Shown piece by piece: positions 1-7,718 of a stretch of DNA of 58,210 bases (positions within the stretch are counted from its first letter, which is position 1; each line of letters begins with the position of its first letter). The notes under the pieces are model-generated. The model worked only from the letters and a program-made list of their open reading frames with translations, was not told where the DNA came from and ran no database searches. The DNA lies in the NCBI GenBank assembly GCA_017536965.1, contig JAFWCK010000053.1:1-58210 (forward strand). The letters run 5' to 3'. Position numbers and translations under genes: made by a program. Origin of the DNA: Lachnospiraceae bacterium. GTDB taxonomy: Bacteria; Bacillota; Clostridia; Lachnospirales; Lachnospiraceae.

Positions 1-135
1 ATTTTAAGAAATTTCAGGGATGGTCTATACTGTTCAGTTATCATGGTGCCTCTTGCCACAGGGGTTTTCCCAGGGCATTCTGTTGCTGTTTTTTGTGGGA
101 CAGCTTGGATATAATACCACCCGCTTTCCCTATTG
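1..135. other. Left edge, no gene seen
   Basis: This stretch lies beyond the stop of the first minus-strand gene. I see no open frame with a start and ribosome site. A TATAAT occurs near 112-117 but has no convincing -35 box. Confidence 0.5.
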
Positions 136-939
136 TCAATATAGTTTTTTCAAGTTTTTTCGGGAAATTTTATTAATTTTGTCGGACATATATTCATAAC
201 TCCGGTCTACGATCTGAAAGCCCATTTTCAGATACATTTCCTTTGGCGTATCATTTGCATCTACATGAAGGAAAACAGTATGCCCTGGGACCCGTCTGAC
301 CACTGCTGCTAAAAGAGATGTTGCGGCATATTTGTGCCGTTCTTCTTCTGCCGTAATCAATCCGTCAATACAAGTATAGGTGCCAGAAGAAAAATAATAG
401 CAGGAGGCGATCAGTTTCTCATTTCGATAAGCACCAAGGTAATTTAGTATCTCATAAAGACGTTCCACATTCCGTAGAGCAAAATCTTCTCCCCACAAAG
501 GGCCGTAATGTCTTCGTTCCATTTCTTTCAATTCTATTAGACGAGGAATTTGAAACGTGAGATTTGGATTAATCTTCCATCCATCCGTTCCCTGCATTAA
601 CTGCATCGTCAGGCAAACGTTCTCCTCTAATCCAAACGGATTCTTCAAAGGAACATATCCCTGTAATTTTATAAAGGAAGCTTTTTCTTTTTTCTGATAC
701 AAAACAGCTGCCTGAAATTCTTCTTCCAATGGTTGTGATTCATAAGCAAAGAAATTATGATCGTATTTATCTTTCAGCTTCGGATCATCCCATTTCATCA
801 GGTGTTCTGAAAAAGGTCTGCAGGAAGCGAACTTCATCAGCAGATTTTTTTCACAAGCCCGGATATCCTGCGTTTGCAGTTCCGATGGTTCCGCCAAATG
901 GATCAACGCCTTGTTGATGCTATTTTTATATTCTTTCAT
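136..939 (-). CDS. GNAT-like acetyltransferase
   Basis: Protein of 267 residues. The C-terminal third (about residues 165-250) reads like a GNAT N-acetyltransferase fold: a strand with IASCYYFSSGTYTCIDGL, a helix starting EEERHKYAATSLLAA in the acetyl-CoA pyrophosphate-binding position, then NDTPKEMYLKMGFQ, the usual final GNAT motif. The N-terminal half is unassigned. The canonical Q/RxxGxG/A loop is degenerate, so a cofactor-binding but altered acetyltransferase is possible. The substrate cannot be read from sequence. The gene stands alone, with the regulator gene upstream on the same strand and a terminator between them. Confidence 0.7.
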   Translation of the reverse strand: MKEYKNSINKALIHLAEPSELQTQDIRACEKNLLMKFASCRPFSEHLMKWDDPKLKDKYDHNFFAYESQPLEEEFQAAVLYQKKEKASFIKLQGYVPLKNPFGLEENVCLTMQLMQGTDGWKINPNLTFQIPRLIELKEMERRHYGPLWGEDFALRNVERLYEILNYLGAYRNEKLIASCYYFSSGTYTCIDGLITAEEERHKYAATSLLAAVVRRVPGHTVFLHVDANDTPKEMYLKMGFQIVDRSYEYMSDKINKISRKNLKKLY

Positions 940-953
940 TTTTATCAGATAAT

Positions 954-983
954 AAAAAGAGGGATCCGAAAGATCCCTCTTTT
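954..983 (-). terminator. Rho-independent terminator of the DtxR-type regulator
   Basis: Stem AAAGAGGGATC/GATCCCTCTTT with a CGAAA loop. It is flanked by A and T runs, so on the minus strand a T run follows the stem, directly downstream of the regulator stop at 1003. Confidence 0.85.
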
Positions 984-1002
984 GCTTCGTTTTAATTGCG
1001 TT

Positions 1003-1377
1003 CTACTTTTTTTCTTTTTTCTTATGGAATTTCCGAAGTGCATCAAAGGTCTCTTCGCTGATATAATGCTCCACTCTGCAGGCGTCCTCAATTGCCACAT
1101 CTTTACTGACACCAATCATCTCCAGCAGATCTGAGATCACATTATGTCTTTCGTATATCGTTTCGGCAATTTTCCTTCCCTTTGCCGTCAATGTGATAGC
1201 TCCGGTGTCCGAAACTTTAATGAAACCATCGTTCTTTAAAATGCTCATTGCCCGGCTGACAGATGGCTTGGAATAGCCTAATTCCTTTACTACATCAATT
1301 GCGCGGACAATTTCCATTTTCTGGGATAAAACAAGTATCGTTTCCAGATACATTTCACCTGATTCTTTTATAGCCAT
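1003..1377 (-). CDS. DtxR/MntR-family metal-dependent repressor
   Basis: Protein of 124 residues: an N-terminal winged helix (about 1-65) and a metal-binding dimerisation domain (70-124), without the C-terminal SH3-like domain of long DtxR proteins. The putative metal ligands are Met9, Glu12, His78, Cys100, Glu103 and His104. Met9 and Cys100 fall where iron-selective DtxR has Met10 and Cys102; manganese-selective MntR has Asp8 and Glu99 there. I therefore infer an iron sensor. It diverges from the feoAAB operon, whose promoter carries inverted repeats suited to such a dimer. It probably represses Feo when iron is sufficient, and perhaps also the ZIP transporter operon at 21.8 kb. Confidence 0.88.
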   Translation of the reverse strand: MAIKESGEMYLETILVLSQKMEIVRAIDVVKELGYSKPSVSRAMSILKNDGFIKVSDTGAITLTAKGRKIAETIYERHNVISDLLEMIGVSKDVAIEDACRVEHYISEETFDALRKFHKKKEKK

Positions 1378-1485
1378 TACCCTTCTCCTGTTGATACATA
1401 ACTATTGATTACGTTTAAAAAGTAACACAATTATACCTTTCTAGCAAGTCTATCAAGAAAAACCTATTTTGTTCTGTTCCACATC

Positions 1486-1514
1486 TTGACAGATTAGCAT
1501 AGGGTAACTATAAT
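1486..1514 (+). promoter_or_regulatory. Sigma-A promoter of the feo operon
   Basis: TTGACA at 1486-1491, a 17-base spacer, then TATAAT at 1509-1514: a perfect consensus pair. The expected start of transcription is near 1521, inside the operator-like repeat. The spacer itself contains a weaker half-match, TTAGCATAGGGTAA. Confidence 0.9.
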
Positions 1515-1520
1515 GACGAT

Positions 1521-1538
1521 GGTTAGATTACGCTAACC
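1521..1538 (+). promoter_or_regulatory. Predicted metal-repressor operator 1 (feo)
   Basis: Inverted repeat GGTTAG-ATTACG-CTAACC covering the expected +1 of the feo promoter, where a bound repressor would block transcription. The half-site resembles DtxR-family half-sites (TTAGGTTAG) although the spacer is longer. The assignment to the neighbouring regulator is inference. Confidence 0.75.
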
Positions 1539-1554
1539 TTTTTTTGAGTTATGC

Positions 1555-1572
1555 GGTTAGTGTAGGCTAATT
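1555..1572 (+). promoter_or_regulatory. Predicted metal-repressor operator 2 (feo)
   Basis: Second copy of the same arrangement, GGTTAG-TGTAGG-CTAATT, 16 bases after the first and upstream of feoA. Two tandem dimers could bind cooperatively. Confidence 0.65.
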
Positions 1573-1600
1573 AATATCAAACAATAAGAAGGGATGAAAA

Positions 1601-1813
1601 ATGATGCCGTTATCATTGGCCAACAAAGATGAAGAGTACACGATACGAAAAATCGGAGGAAGTCCGGAAGTGAAAAAACATCTGGAAAACCTGGGCTTTG
1701 TCGCAGGCGGAAGTGTCAGTGTCATCAGTTCGATCGGCGGCAACCTGATTGTTAAAGTGAAAGAATCACGGGTGGCGATCAATGACGAAATGGCACGCAG
1801 GATCATGATCTGA
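1601..1813 (+). CDS. feoA: FeoA-domain protein, first copy
   Basis: Protein of 70 residues with the SH3-like FeoA fold. Typical features are YTIRKIGGSPEVKKHLENLG, a hydrophobic strand VSVISSIGGNLIVKV and RVAINDEMARRIM at the end. It is cytosolic and thought to regulate or assemble with FeoB in ferrous iron uptake. It starts behind AAGGG. It is the first gene of a four-gene operon and is followed within 45 bases by a second FeoA. Tandem FeoA genes before FeoB are common in clostridia. Start could be either of two adjacent ATGs. Confidence 0.9.
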   Translation: MMPLSLANKDEEYTIRKIGGSPEVKKHLENLGFVAGGSVSVISSIGGNLIVKVKESRVAINDEMARRIMI

Positions 1814-1854
1814 TCTTGCTGTCAAGCCATTCATTTTTCAGGAGGTGAGCAACA

Positions 1855-2100
1855 ATGAAAACTCTAAGAGATGCAAAAATCGGCGACACCGTCAAAGTCG
1901 TAAAGCTGCATGGAGAAGGTGCCGTCAAACGTCGGATCATGGATATGGGAATCACGCGTGGCGTTGATGTCTATATTCGAAAAGTAGCTCCTTTAGGAGA
2001 CCCGGTGGAAGTTACCGTTCGCGGCTACGAACTTTCCCTGCGGAAAGCAGATGCAGCGATGATCGAGGTCGAGCTTCCTGACCAGCAAGTAAAAAAATAA
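1855..2100 (+). CDS. feoA: FeoA-domain protein, second copy
   Basis: Protein of 81 residues, FeoA fold: TLRDAKIGDTVKVVKLHGEG, then VKRRIMDMGITRGVDVYIRKVAPLGDPVEV and RGYELSLRKADA, the best-conserved FeoA signature (RGYxLxLRKxDA). It is closer to standard FeoA than the first copy, so the first may have a modified role. A strong AGGAGGTGA site precedes it. A further operator-like repeat lies between this gene and feoB. Confidence 0.93.
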   Translation: MKTLRDAKIGDTVKVVKLHGEGAVKRRIMDMGITRGVDVYIRKVAPLGDPVEVTVRGYELSLRKADAAMIEVELPDQQVKK

Positions 2101-2126
2101 CCAAAGAGATAATTTTTTAAAGCAAT

Positions 2127-2144
2127 GGTTAGCTGTGGCTAATT
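2127..2144 (+). promoter_or_regulatory. Predicted metal-repressor operator 3 (between feoA and feoB)
   Basis: GGTTAG-CTGTGG-CTAATT, the same 6-6-6 layout as the two feo promoter sites, 23 bases before the feoB start. It may roadblock transcription or control an internal promoter, though no clear -35/-10 pair is seen. Confidence 0.6.
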
Positions 2145-2166
2145 GTGCTAAGAAAGGATAACAGTT

Positions 2167-4677
2167 ATGGATATTAAAATAGCGCTGGCGGGAAATCCGA
2201 ACAGCGGAAAAACAACTTTATTTAATGCCCTTACCGGTTCTAACCAGTTTGTGGGTAACTGGCCGGGCGTTACTGTCGAGAAAAAAGAAGGAAAATTAAA
2301 AAAACATGAAGGCGTTACGATCACTGACCTTCCTGGTATTTATTCTCTTTCCCCGTATACATTAGAGGAAGTGGTCGCCAGAAACTACCTGATCAAAGAA
2401 CGTCCGGATGCAATCCTCAACATTATTGATGGAACAAACCTGGAAAGAAACCTTTACCTGACTACACAGCTGACAGAACTTGGTATTCCAGTCGTGCTCG
2501 CGATCAACATGATGGACATCGTAAAAAAGAGCGGCGACAAGATTAATATCGAAGAGCTCTCTCGTCAAATAGGCTGCAAAGCGGTTGAAATCTCTGCCCT
2601 GAAAGGTGACGGTGTCATGGAGGCTGCTGAAGCAGCAATCAAAGCCGCCCAAGGCGCCCGTACAATTCCGACTCATAAGTTTTCCGGTCCTGTAGAGCAT
2701 GCGATTGCTCACATTGAAGAAGCTGTCGTTCATGACTTCCCGGAAGAACAGCAGAGATGGTATGCCGTAAAAATCTTTGAACGTGACGAAAAAGTCATGG
2801 AACAGCTGAACCTGTCAGAAGAAGTGAAAGCTCACATTGAAGCAGATATTAAGGCAGCTGAAGAAGAACTGGATGACGATGCAGAAAGCATCATCACAAA
2901 TGATCGTTACGTCTATATTGCAGACGTGATCAAGGCATGCTTCAAGAAAAAAAGCAAAGAAAAACTAACCAAATCTGACAAAATTGACCGGATCGTGACA
3001 AACCGCTGGCTTGGCCTTCCAATCTTTATTGTTGTCATGTTCCTGGTCTACTGGATTTCCATGGTCGCTGTAGGGTCGGCTGCAACAGACTGGGCGAACG
3101 ATGGATTATTTGGAGATGGCTGGCATCTCTTCGGCATTGGTTCCGCTAAGTATGCAGAAGCAGAAGAAACTTATGGTGACACCGATGTGATCCTTAATGC
3201 TTATATAGCAGAATACGGCACAGAAGATATGGCAGACGCCATTGATATCGAATCGGAAGAGTTTGATGAGGCCGCTGCATCCGCTGCTCTGACAAAATTG
3301 ATCGCAGCAACTCCTGATGACGCTTCTTTAACATACGAACTGGAAGATGAAGAAACACTTGCAGTGGAATATGTAGATTCTACAAAAGCAGATCTGGAAG
3401 ACGCTGTTGCAAATTACTTAGCTACAGATTACAAGGAAAGCTACGGTGCTCCGGACACTTCCACTTATGGAGTCTGGGTCCCTGGCATTCCTGTTTTAAT
3501 TGAAGGTCTGTTAGATAAACTGAATGCTGCTGACTGGGTCAAAGGTCTTGTGCTTGACGGAATCGTTGCGGGCGTTGGCGCTGTTTTAGGATTTGTTCCG
3601 CAGATGCTGGTACTCTTCCTGCTGCTTGCTATCCTGGAGTCCTGCGGCTACATGGCTCGTATCGCTTTCGTTCTTGACAGAATCTTCCGCCGCTTTGGTC
3701 TTTCCGGAAAATCTTTTATTCCGATCCTGATCGGAACCGGATGTGGTATCCCGGGAATCATGGCTTCCCGAACAATTGAAAATGAACGTGACCGCCGAAT
3801 GACGATCATGACAACAACCTTTATTCCTTGTGGAGCCAAAGTACCATTTATAGCTATGATTGCCGGAGCAATTTTCGGCGGAAGCCCATGGGTCTCAACA
3901 AGTGCATACTTTATCGGAATAGCAGCAATTATTGCTTCCGGTGTTATGCTGAAAAAAACAAAAATGTTTGCCGGAGATCCTGCACCGTTTGTCATGGAAC
4001 TTCCAGCTTACCATCTTCCAACCGTTGGAAACGTTCTTCGTTCCATGTGGGAGCGCGGCTGGTCCTTTATTAAGAAGGCCGGTACGATCATTCTCCTTTC
4101 CACGATCGTAGTATGGTTCCTCTCTTTCTTCGGTGTTGTAGACGGTACATTCCGTATGCTGGAAGAAGAAGAAATTGGTTTCTCTATCCTTGCAACCATT
4201 GGTAATGCGATCAAATGGATCTTTGCTCCACTTGGATGGGGAACCTGGCAGGCAACTGTTGCTTCTATCACCGGTTTGGTCGCTAAAGAAAATATTGTTG
4301 GTACTATGGGTATCCTGTACCGGGCAGCTGGAGACGGAACTGTTTACCAGAATATCGCGGCAGTATTTACCGGTCTTTCTGGTTTCTCCTTCCTGGTCTT
4401 CAATCTGCTCTGCGCACCTTGCTTTGCAGCAATTGGAGCTATCAAGCGTGAAATGAACAGCCATAAATGGACCTGGTTTGCTCTCGCCTACCAATGTCTG
4501 TTTGCTTACGCAATTGCGCTGATGATCTATCAGTTTGGCGGAATCTTTACCGGAAACGTGAATATCATTGGATTGATTGTTTCAATCCTGCTGCTTGCTT
4601 TGATGATCTACATGCTGTTCTTCAAGAAATATAAAGAAGCAACGAAGTTCACGAATAAGCTTTCCAGCAAGATTTGA
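2167..4677 (+). CDS. feoB: Ferrous iron transporter B, GTP-dependent
   Basis: Protein of 836 residues. An N-terminal G domain has GNPNSGKT (9-16), the switch-II DLPG and the base-specifying NMMD. A helical domain follows, then a C-terminal membrane domain with the paired Gate motifs. It imports Fe(II) across the cytoplasmic membrane. After the first membrane helix there is an acidic extracytoplasmic insertion of about 110 residues (rich in EE/DD, about residues 320-430), which some clostridial FeoB proteins also have. It is co-transcribed with two FeoA genes and a Cys-rich partner, and likely repressed by the divergent DtxR-type protein. Confidence 0.97.
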   Translation: MDIKIALAGNPNSGKTTLFNALTGSNQFVGNWPGVTVEKKEGKLKKHEGVTITDLPGIYSLSPYTLEEVVARNYLIKERPDAILNIIDGTNLERNLYLTTQLTELGIPVVLAINMMDIVKKSGDKINIEELSRQIGCKAVEISALKGDGVMEAAEAAIKAAQGARTIPTHKFSGPVEHAIAHIEEAVVHDFPEEQQRWYAVKIFERDEKVMEQLNLSEEVKAHIEADIKAAEEELDDDAESIITNDRYVYIADVIKACFKKKSKEKLTKSDKIDRIVTNRWLGLPIFIVVMFLVYWISMVAVGSAATDWANDGLFGDGWHLFGIGSAKYAEAEETYGDTDVILNAYIAEYGTEDMADAIDIESEEFDEAAASAALTKLIAATPDDASLTYELEDEETLAVEYVDSTKADLEDAVANYLATDYKESYGAPDTSTYGVWVPGIPVLIEGLLDKLNAADWVKGLVLDGIVAGVGAVLGFVPQMLVLFLLLAILESCGYMARIAFVLDRIFRRFGLSGKSFIPILIGTGCGIPGIMASRTIENERDRRMTIMTTTFIPCGAKVPFIAMIAGAIFGGSPWVSTSAYFIGIAAIIASGVMLKKTKMFAGDPAPFVMELPAYHLPTVGNVLRSMWERGWSFIKKAGTIILLSTIVVWFLSFFGVVDGTFRMLEEEEIGFSILATIGNAIKWIFAPLGWGTWQATVASITGLVAKENIVGTMGILYRAAGDGTVYQNIAAVFTGLSGFSFLVFNLLCAPCFAAIGAIKREMNSHKWTWFALAYQCLFAYAIALMIYQFGGIFTGNVNIIGLIVSILLLALMIYMLFFKKYKEATKFTNKLSSKI

Positions 4678-4710
4678 GTGTAAAAAAGTATTCATTAGGA
4701 GGTTATGATC

Positions 4711-4920
4711 ATGGCAGACTTCTTGGCAGATAACTGGGGAACGATCGTAATATGCGTAGTTCTAATTGCTATCGTCATAGCAATCATCTTAAAACTGCGG
4801 AAAGATAAAAAGGCGGGTAAATCGATCAGCTGCGGAGACTGCAAACACTGTGGCGGCAACTGTGCCTCTTGTCACGCCTGCTCTCCTCCTTCCGGGAAAC
4901 ACACTTCTCTCTCAAATTGA
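4711..4920 (+). CDS. FeoB-associated Cys-rich membrane protein
   Basis: About 69 residues: one N-terminal membrane helix (IVICVVLIAIVIAIILKL), a basic stretch, then a Cys-rich tail SCGDCKHCGGNCASCHAC with six cysteines. This is the small protein family that follows FeoB in Firmicutes; its role is unproven but the Cys cluster suggests metal handling at the membrane. I prefer the ATG at 4711 over 4705 because AGGAGG then has a 9-base spacing. Confidence 0.88.
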   Translation: MADFLADNWGTIVICVVLIAIVIAIILKLRKDKKAGKSISCGDCKHCGGNCASCHACSPPSGKHTSLSN

Positions 4921-4973
4921 CCGCGAATTTACGTTTGAGACCAGAATCTGCCTGAAAAACGTCCATAATAACA

Positions 4974-5018
4974 GAAAAAAATTGGGACCACTCATTCCTA
5001 AGAATGGGTGGTCCCAAT
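4974..5018 (-). terminator. Strong terminator, minus-strand reading
   Basis: A 17-base stem begins ATTGGGACCACTCATTC and closes with the complementary GAATGGGTGGTCCCAAT (one G-T pair), with a 3-4 base loop. The T run lies on the minus-strand side, so it ends the acetyltransferase gene. The stem may also slow plus-strand transcripts from the feo operon. Confidence 0.88.
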
Positions 5019-5037
5019 CGTTAATTTCAGGTCAAAA

Positions 5038-6186
5038 TCAGGCATGTCTCAGTGAAAGTTCTTTTACGTAGCATCTTCTGCGTTTATGCGCTTCCGTGTC
5101 AAATTCTCTCCACTGACTTAAAACCTTTGTATTTGTCTCCAACTGCGGACCGGTTTCTGCGTAGACAATTCCATTTTTAATACAGCTTTGCATAATATGG
5201 TCAATGATGATCGCATTGACACCTTTACTGCGCAGTTCCGGCCGGACAGCTATTAATAACAGATCAACCGCGTTGTTTTTGTGCAGTGCATGTAAGACGC
5301 GGATCCATCCAAATGGAAATAGTTTTCCTTTGTTCTTTTTCATCGCGTCCGCCACAGAAGGACAGCACACTCCAAATCCAACCAGTTTTTCATTATCATC
5401 CAGGACCAGACAGCAATAGTCCGGATTGATCAGCGGAATAAACTTATCTGCATATTTATCGATCTGTTCCTTGTTTAACGTTACGACGCCGTACAGTTCT
5501 TTGTATGCCTCATTTACCAGTTCAAAAAAGTCCTTAATATACGGCTTGTACTGCGACCGTTTTGTGAAATTTGCTTTATGGAAATGCCCTCTCTTCATAA
5601 CGAGCTCTGAAAGATGGTGGATCTTTTGGTAGATCTCGTCCTGTTCGCTTGGGACATTGATCTTATACTCTACCCAATCCGTATCTTTGTGAAATCCCAT
5701 ACGGGAAAGATGCTCATTATAATAAGGCTGATTATAATATGTGATGAACATATTCCGGCGGTCATATCCCTCCACGAGCATGCCCTCCCGGTCCATATCA
5801 CAAAAGCCAAGCGGTCCCTGCAGTTCCGTGCAGCCTTTTTCCACAGCCCACTTCTCCACAGTATCAAAAAGAGCTTTTGACACTTCCAGGTCATCGATAA
5901 AATCGACCTGAGAAAAACGCATTCGATTCGTGTGCCATTTTTCATTTGCCTGGCGGTTCAGTATCCCTGCGATCCTACCAACGATTTTTCCATTCCTGTA
6001 CGCCAAAAAAGCCCTGGCCTCACAATACTGGAAAGCAGGATTTTTAGATTTGTCCCAGTCGCTCATATCATCCCCGTAAAAAGCAGGAACAAACTGCGGG
6101 ACATTCTTATACATTTTATTTGGAAGGCTGACAAATTTACGAAGTTGTTTTTTATTATTCACTTCCACAATTTGAACTTCACTCAT
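5038..6186 (-). CDS. GNAT-family N-acetyltransferase, long two-domain type
   Basis: Protein of 382 residues starting MSEVQIVEVNNKKQLRKFV, the pattern of the YghO-like GNAT family of unknown substrate. An N-terminal GNAT-like domain has ARAFLAYRNGKIVGRIAGILN; a conserved middle has LQGPLGFCDMDREGMLVEG; a C-terminal domain has KLVGFGVCCPS and then LLIAVRPELRSKGVNAIIIDH. The last segment is the acetyl-CoA loop (RxxGxG-like). It is monocistronic, with a strong terminator just behind it. Function beyond probable acyl transfer is unknown. Confidence 0.8.
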   Translation of the reverse strand: MSEVQIVEVNNKKQLRKFVSLPNKMYKNVPQFVPAFYGDDMSDWDKSKNPAFQYCEARAFLAYRNGKIVGRIAGILNRQANEKWHTNRMRFSQVDFIDDLEVSKALFDTVEKWAVEKGCTELQGPLGFCDMDREGMLVEGYDRRNMFITYYNQPYYNEHLSRMGFHKDTDWVEYKINVPSEQDEIYQKIHHLSELVMKRGHFHKANFTKRSQYKPYIKDFFELVNEAYKELYGVVTLNKEQIDKYADKFIPLINPDYCCLVLDDNEKLVGFGVCCPSVADAMKKNKGKLFPFGWIRVLHALHKNNAVDLLLIAVRPELRSKGVNAIIIDHIMQSCIKNGIVYAETGPQLETNTKVLSQWREFDTEAHKRRRCYVKELSLRHA

Positions 6187-6250
6187 CTCTTCCGCCGCCT
6201 TTTTATTTGTATTGATTATACTATACAGGCAGATTCTGTATACACTTTTT

Positions 6251-7147
6251 TTACATACTGGAATCCGCTTCCTTTAGTGCTTTCTGAATGTGATTTAAAA
6301 CCTGTTTCTTATTTCCGCTCCACATAGGCGCAATCAAATCTTTTTTTCGTCCGTCACCTGTAAGTCTGTGAATGACAATGTCGTTCGGGATCACAGCAAG
6401 CAGTTCCATAAGCAGGTTCACATATTCATCCTCTGACATGACAGAAATCTTTCCTCTTCTGTACTCTTCTGCCAGATCTGTTCTTTCCAGAACGTGCAGC
6501 AGCTGAAGCTTAATACCTGTTGCCTGATGACTGCAGACATAAGCGACTGTCGCCTTCATATCCTCTTTACTTTCTCCCGGAAGTCCAAGGATCACATGCG
6601 TGATCACTTCCAGACCACGCACACGCAAATTTCTGACTGCCTCGTCATATTTTGCAAGAGGATATCCCCTGCGGATATACTGCGCTGTTTTTTCATGAAT
6701 GGTCTGAAGTCCCAGTTCCACCCAGACTGGTTTGATCCGATTCAATTTTTCCAAAAGATTCAGCACCTCTTCCGGCAGACAGTCCGGACGAGTTGCAATT
6801 GACAACGCCACAATATCCGGATGATGAATGGCCTCTTCGTAAAGCGTTTTCAATTTTTCGATTGGTCCATATGTATTCGTATATGCCTGAAAATAAGCGA
6901 TATACTTTCCGTCATGGATTTTTGAAGAAACCAGGCGTTTTCCATCTTCAATCTGTTCTTGAATGCTCTTTTCAGGATTCCCCGCAAAGTCTCCGCTCCC
7001 TCCGGCAGAACAAAAAATACACCCTCTGGTATCAATAGTTCCGTCTCTGTTAGGACAGGTAAAACCTCCATTGAGAGCAATTTTATAAACTTTGCGCCCA
7101 AATTGATCCTGCAGATATTGATTGAGAGAATAATAAGAAAGGCTCAC
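6251..7147 (-). CDS. Radical SAM protein, TIGR01212/YhcC family
   Basis: Protein of 298 residues. Cys31, Cys43 and Cys46 form the CX11CX2C cluster-binding motif typical of TIGR01212 proteins rather than the usual CX3CX2C. The following GCIFCSAGGSGDFAG and the HVILGLPGE segment also fit this family. The enzyme should bind a 4Fe-4S cluster and cleave SAM; the family has been linked to tRNA modification, but that role is not shown here. It lies 2 bases behind the VanZ gene and is probably co-transcribed with it. Confidence 0.87.
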   Translation of the reverse strand: MSLSYYSLNQYLQDQFGRKVYKIALNGGFTCPNRDGTIDTRGCIFCSAGGSGDFAGNPEKSIQEQIEDGKRLVSSKIHDGKYIAYFQAYTNTYGPIEKLKTLYEEAIHHPDIVALSIATRPDCLPEEVLNLLEKLNRIKPVWVELGLQTIHEKTAQYIRRGYPLAKYDEAVRNLRVRGLEVITHVILGLPGESKEDMKATVAYVCSHQATGIKLQLLHVLERTDLAEEYRRGKISVMSEDEYVNLLMELLAVIPNDIVIHRLTGDGRKKDLIAPMWSGNKKQVLNHIQKALKEADSSM

Positions 7148-7149
7148 TT

Positions 7150-7602
7150 CTATTCCTCTGTTTGTTTTTTCCTCGATCTGAGAAAAGAAATCAGAAATGC
7201 GATCAGTATTCCCAGCAAAGCTCCCAGACTATCAATCAGAATATCCCGTACCTCACAGCTTCTTCCCTGCACAAACATCTGATGCATCTCATCAGTAGCT
7301 GCGTATGCTGCGCAGATAAAAAACGCTAATATTGCATTTTTCCATCGTTTCCACCGGGACAAGTCACACGCAGAAACAAACATACTGATTCCAAGTATCA
7401 GATACTCCAGAAAATGAGCGCATTTGCGTACGATAAAGGAAAGCATTTCAGGCTGGACATGTAAAAAAGAGGAAAGCCATTGAACAATCACATTACTTTC
7501 GTGCATAGATAAATCTGCAGTTAATGCAGACTGGATGAAAATGAAAGCCATGATCGCAATGGTTATAACAATATGAAATATCTTTTTCCCCTTATTTGTC
7601 AT
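7150..7602 (-). CDS. VanZ-like membrane protein
   Basis: About 150 residues with four predicted membrane helices. The sequence HFLEYLILGISMFVSA followed by AAYAATDEMHQMFVQGR and DSLGALLGILI is the VanZ signature (HxxEYxxLG and DExHQxFxxGR). VanZ proteins can lower teicoplanin susceptibility in enterococci; most clostridial copies are stand-alone and uncharacterised. I chose the ATG at 7602 because AGGAG lies 7 bases before it. Probably the first gene of a two-gene transcript with the radical SAM protein. Confidence 0.9.
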   Translation of the reverse strand: MTNKGKKIFHIVITIAIMAFIFIQSALTADLSMHESNVIVQWLSSFLHVQPEMLSFIVRKCAHFLEYLILGISMFVSACDLSRWKRWKNAILAFFICAAYAATDEMHQMFVQGRSCEVRDILIDSLGALLGILIAFLISFLRSRKKQTEE

Positions 7603-7718
7603 TATTACTCCTGAATTTCGCATATTATAGCAAGCGTTCTGCTGCCATGCAACACTACTGCGCGGACAGCCGCAATATGCTATAATGCTTCCACCATTTA
7701 TTTTTGGAGGATACGCTA

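Noticed and set aside
3895-4494. 199-codon minus-strand open frame in feoB
   Set aside because: Shadow of the FeoB membrane domain; no ribosome site and no family resemblance.
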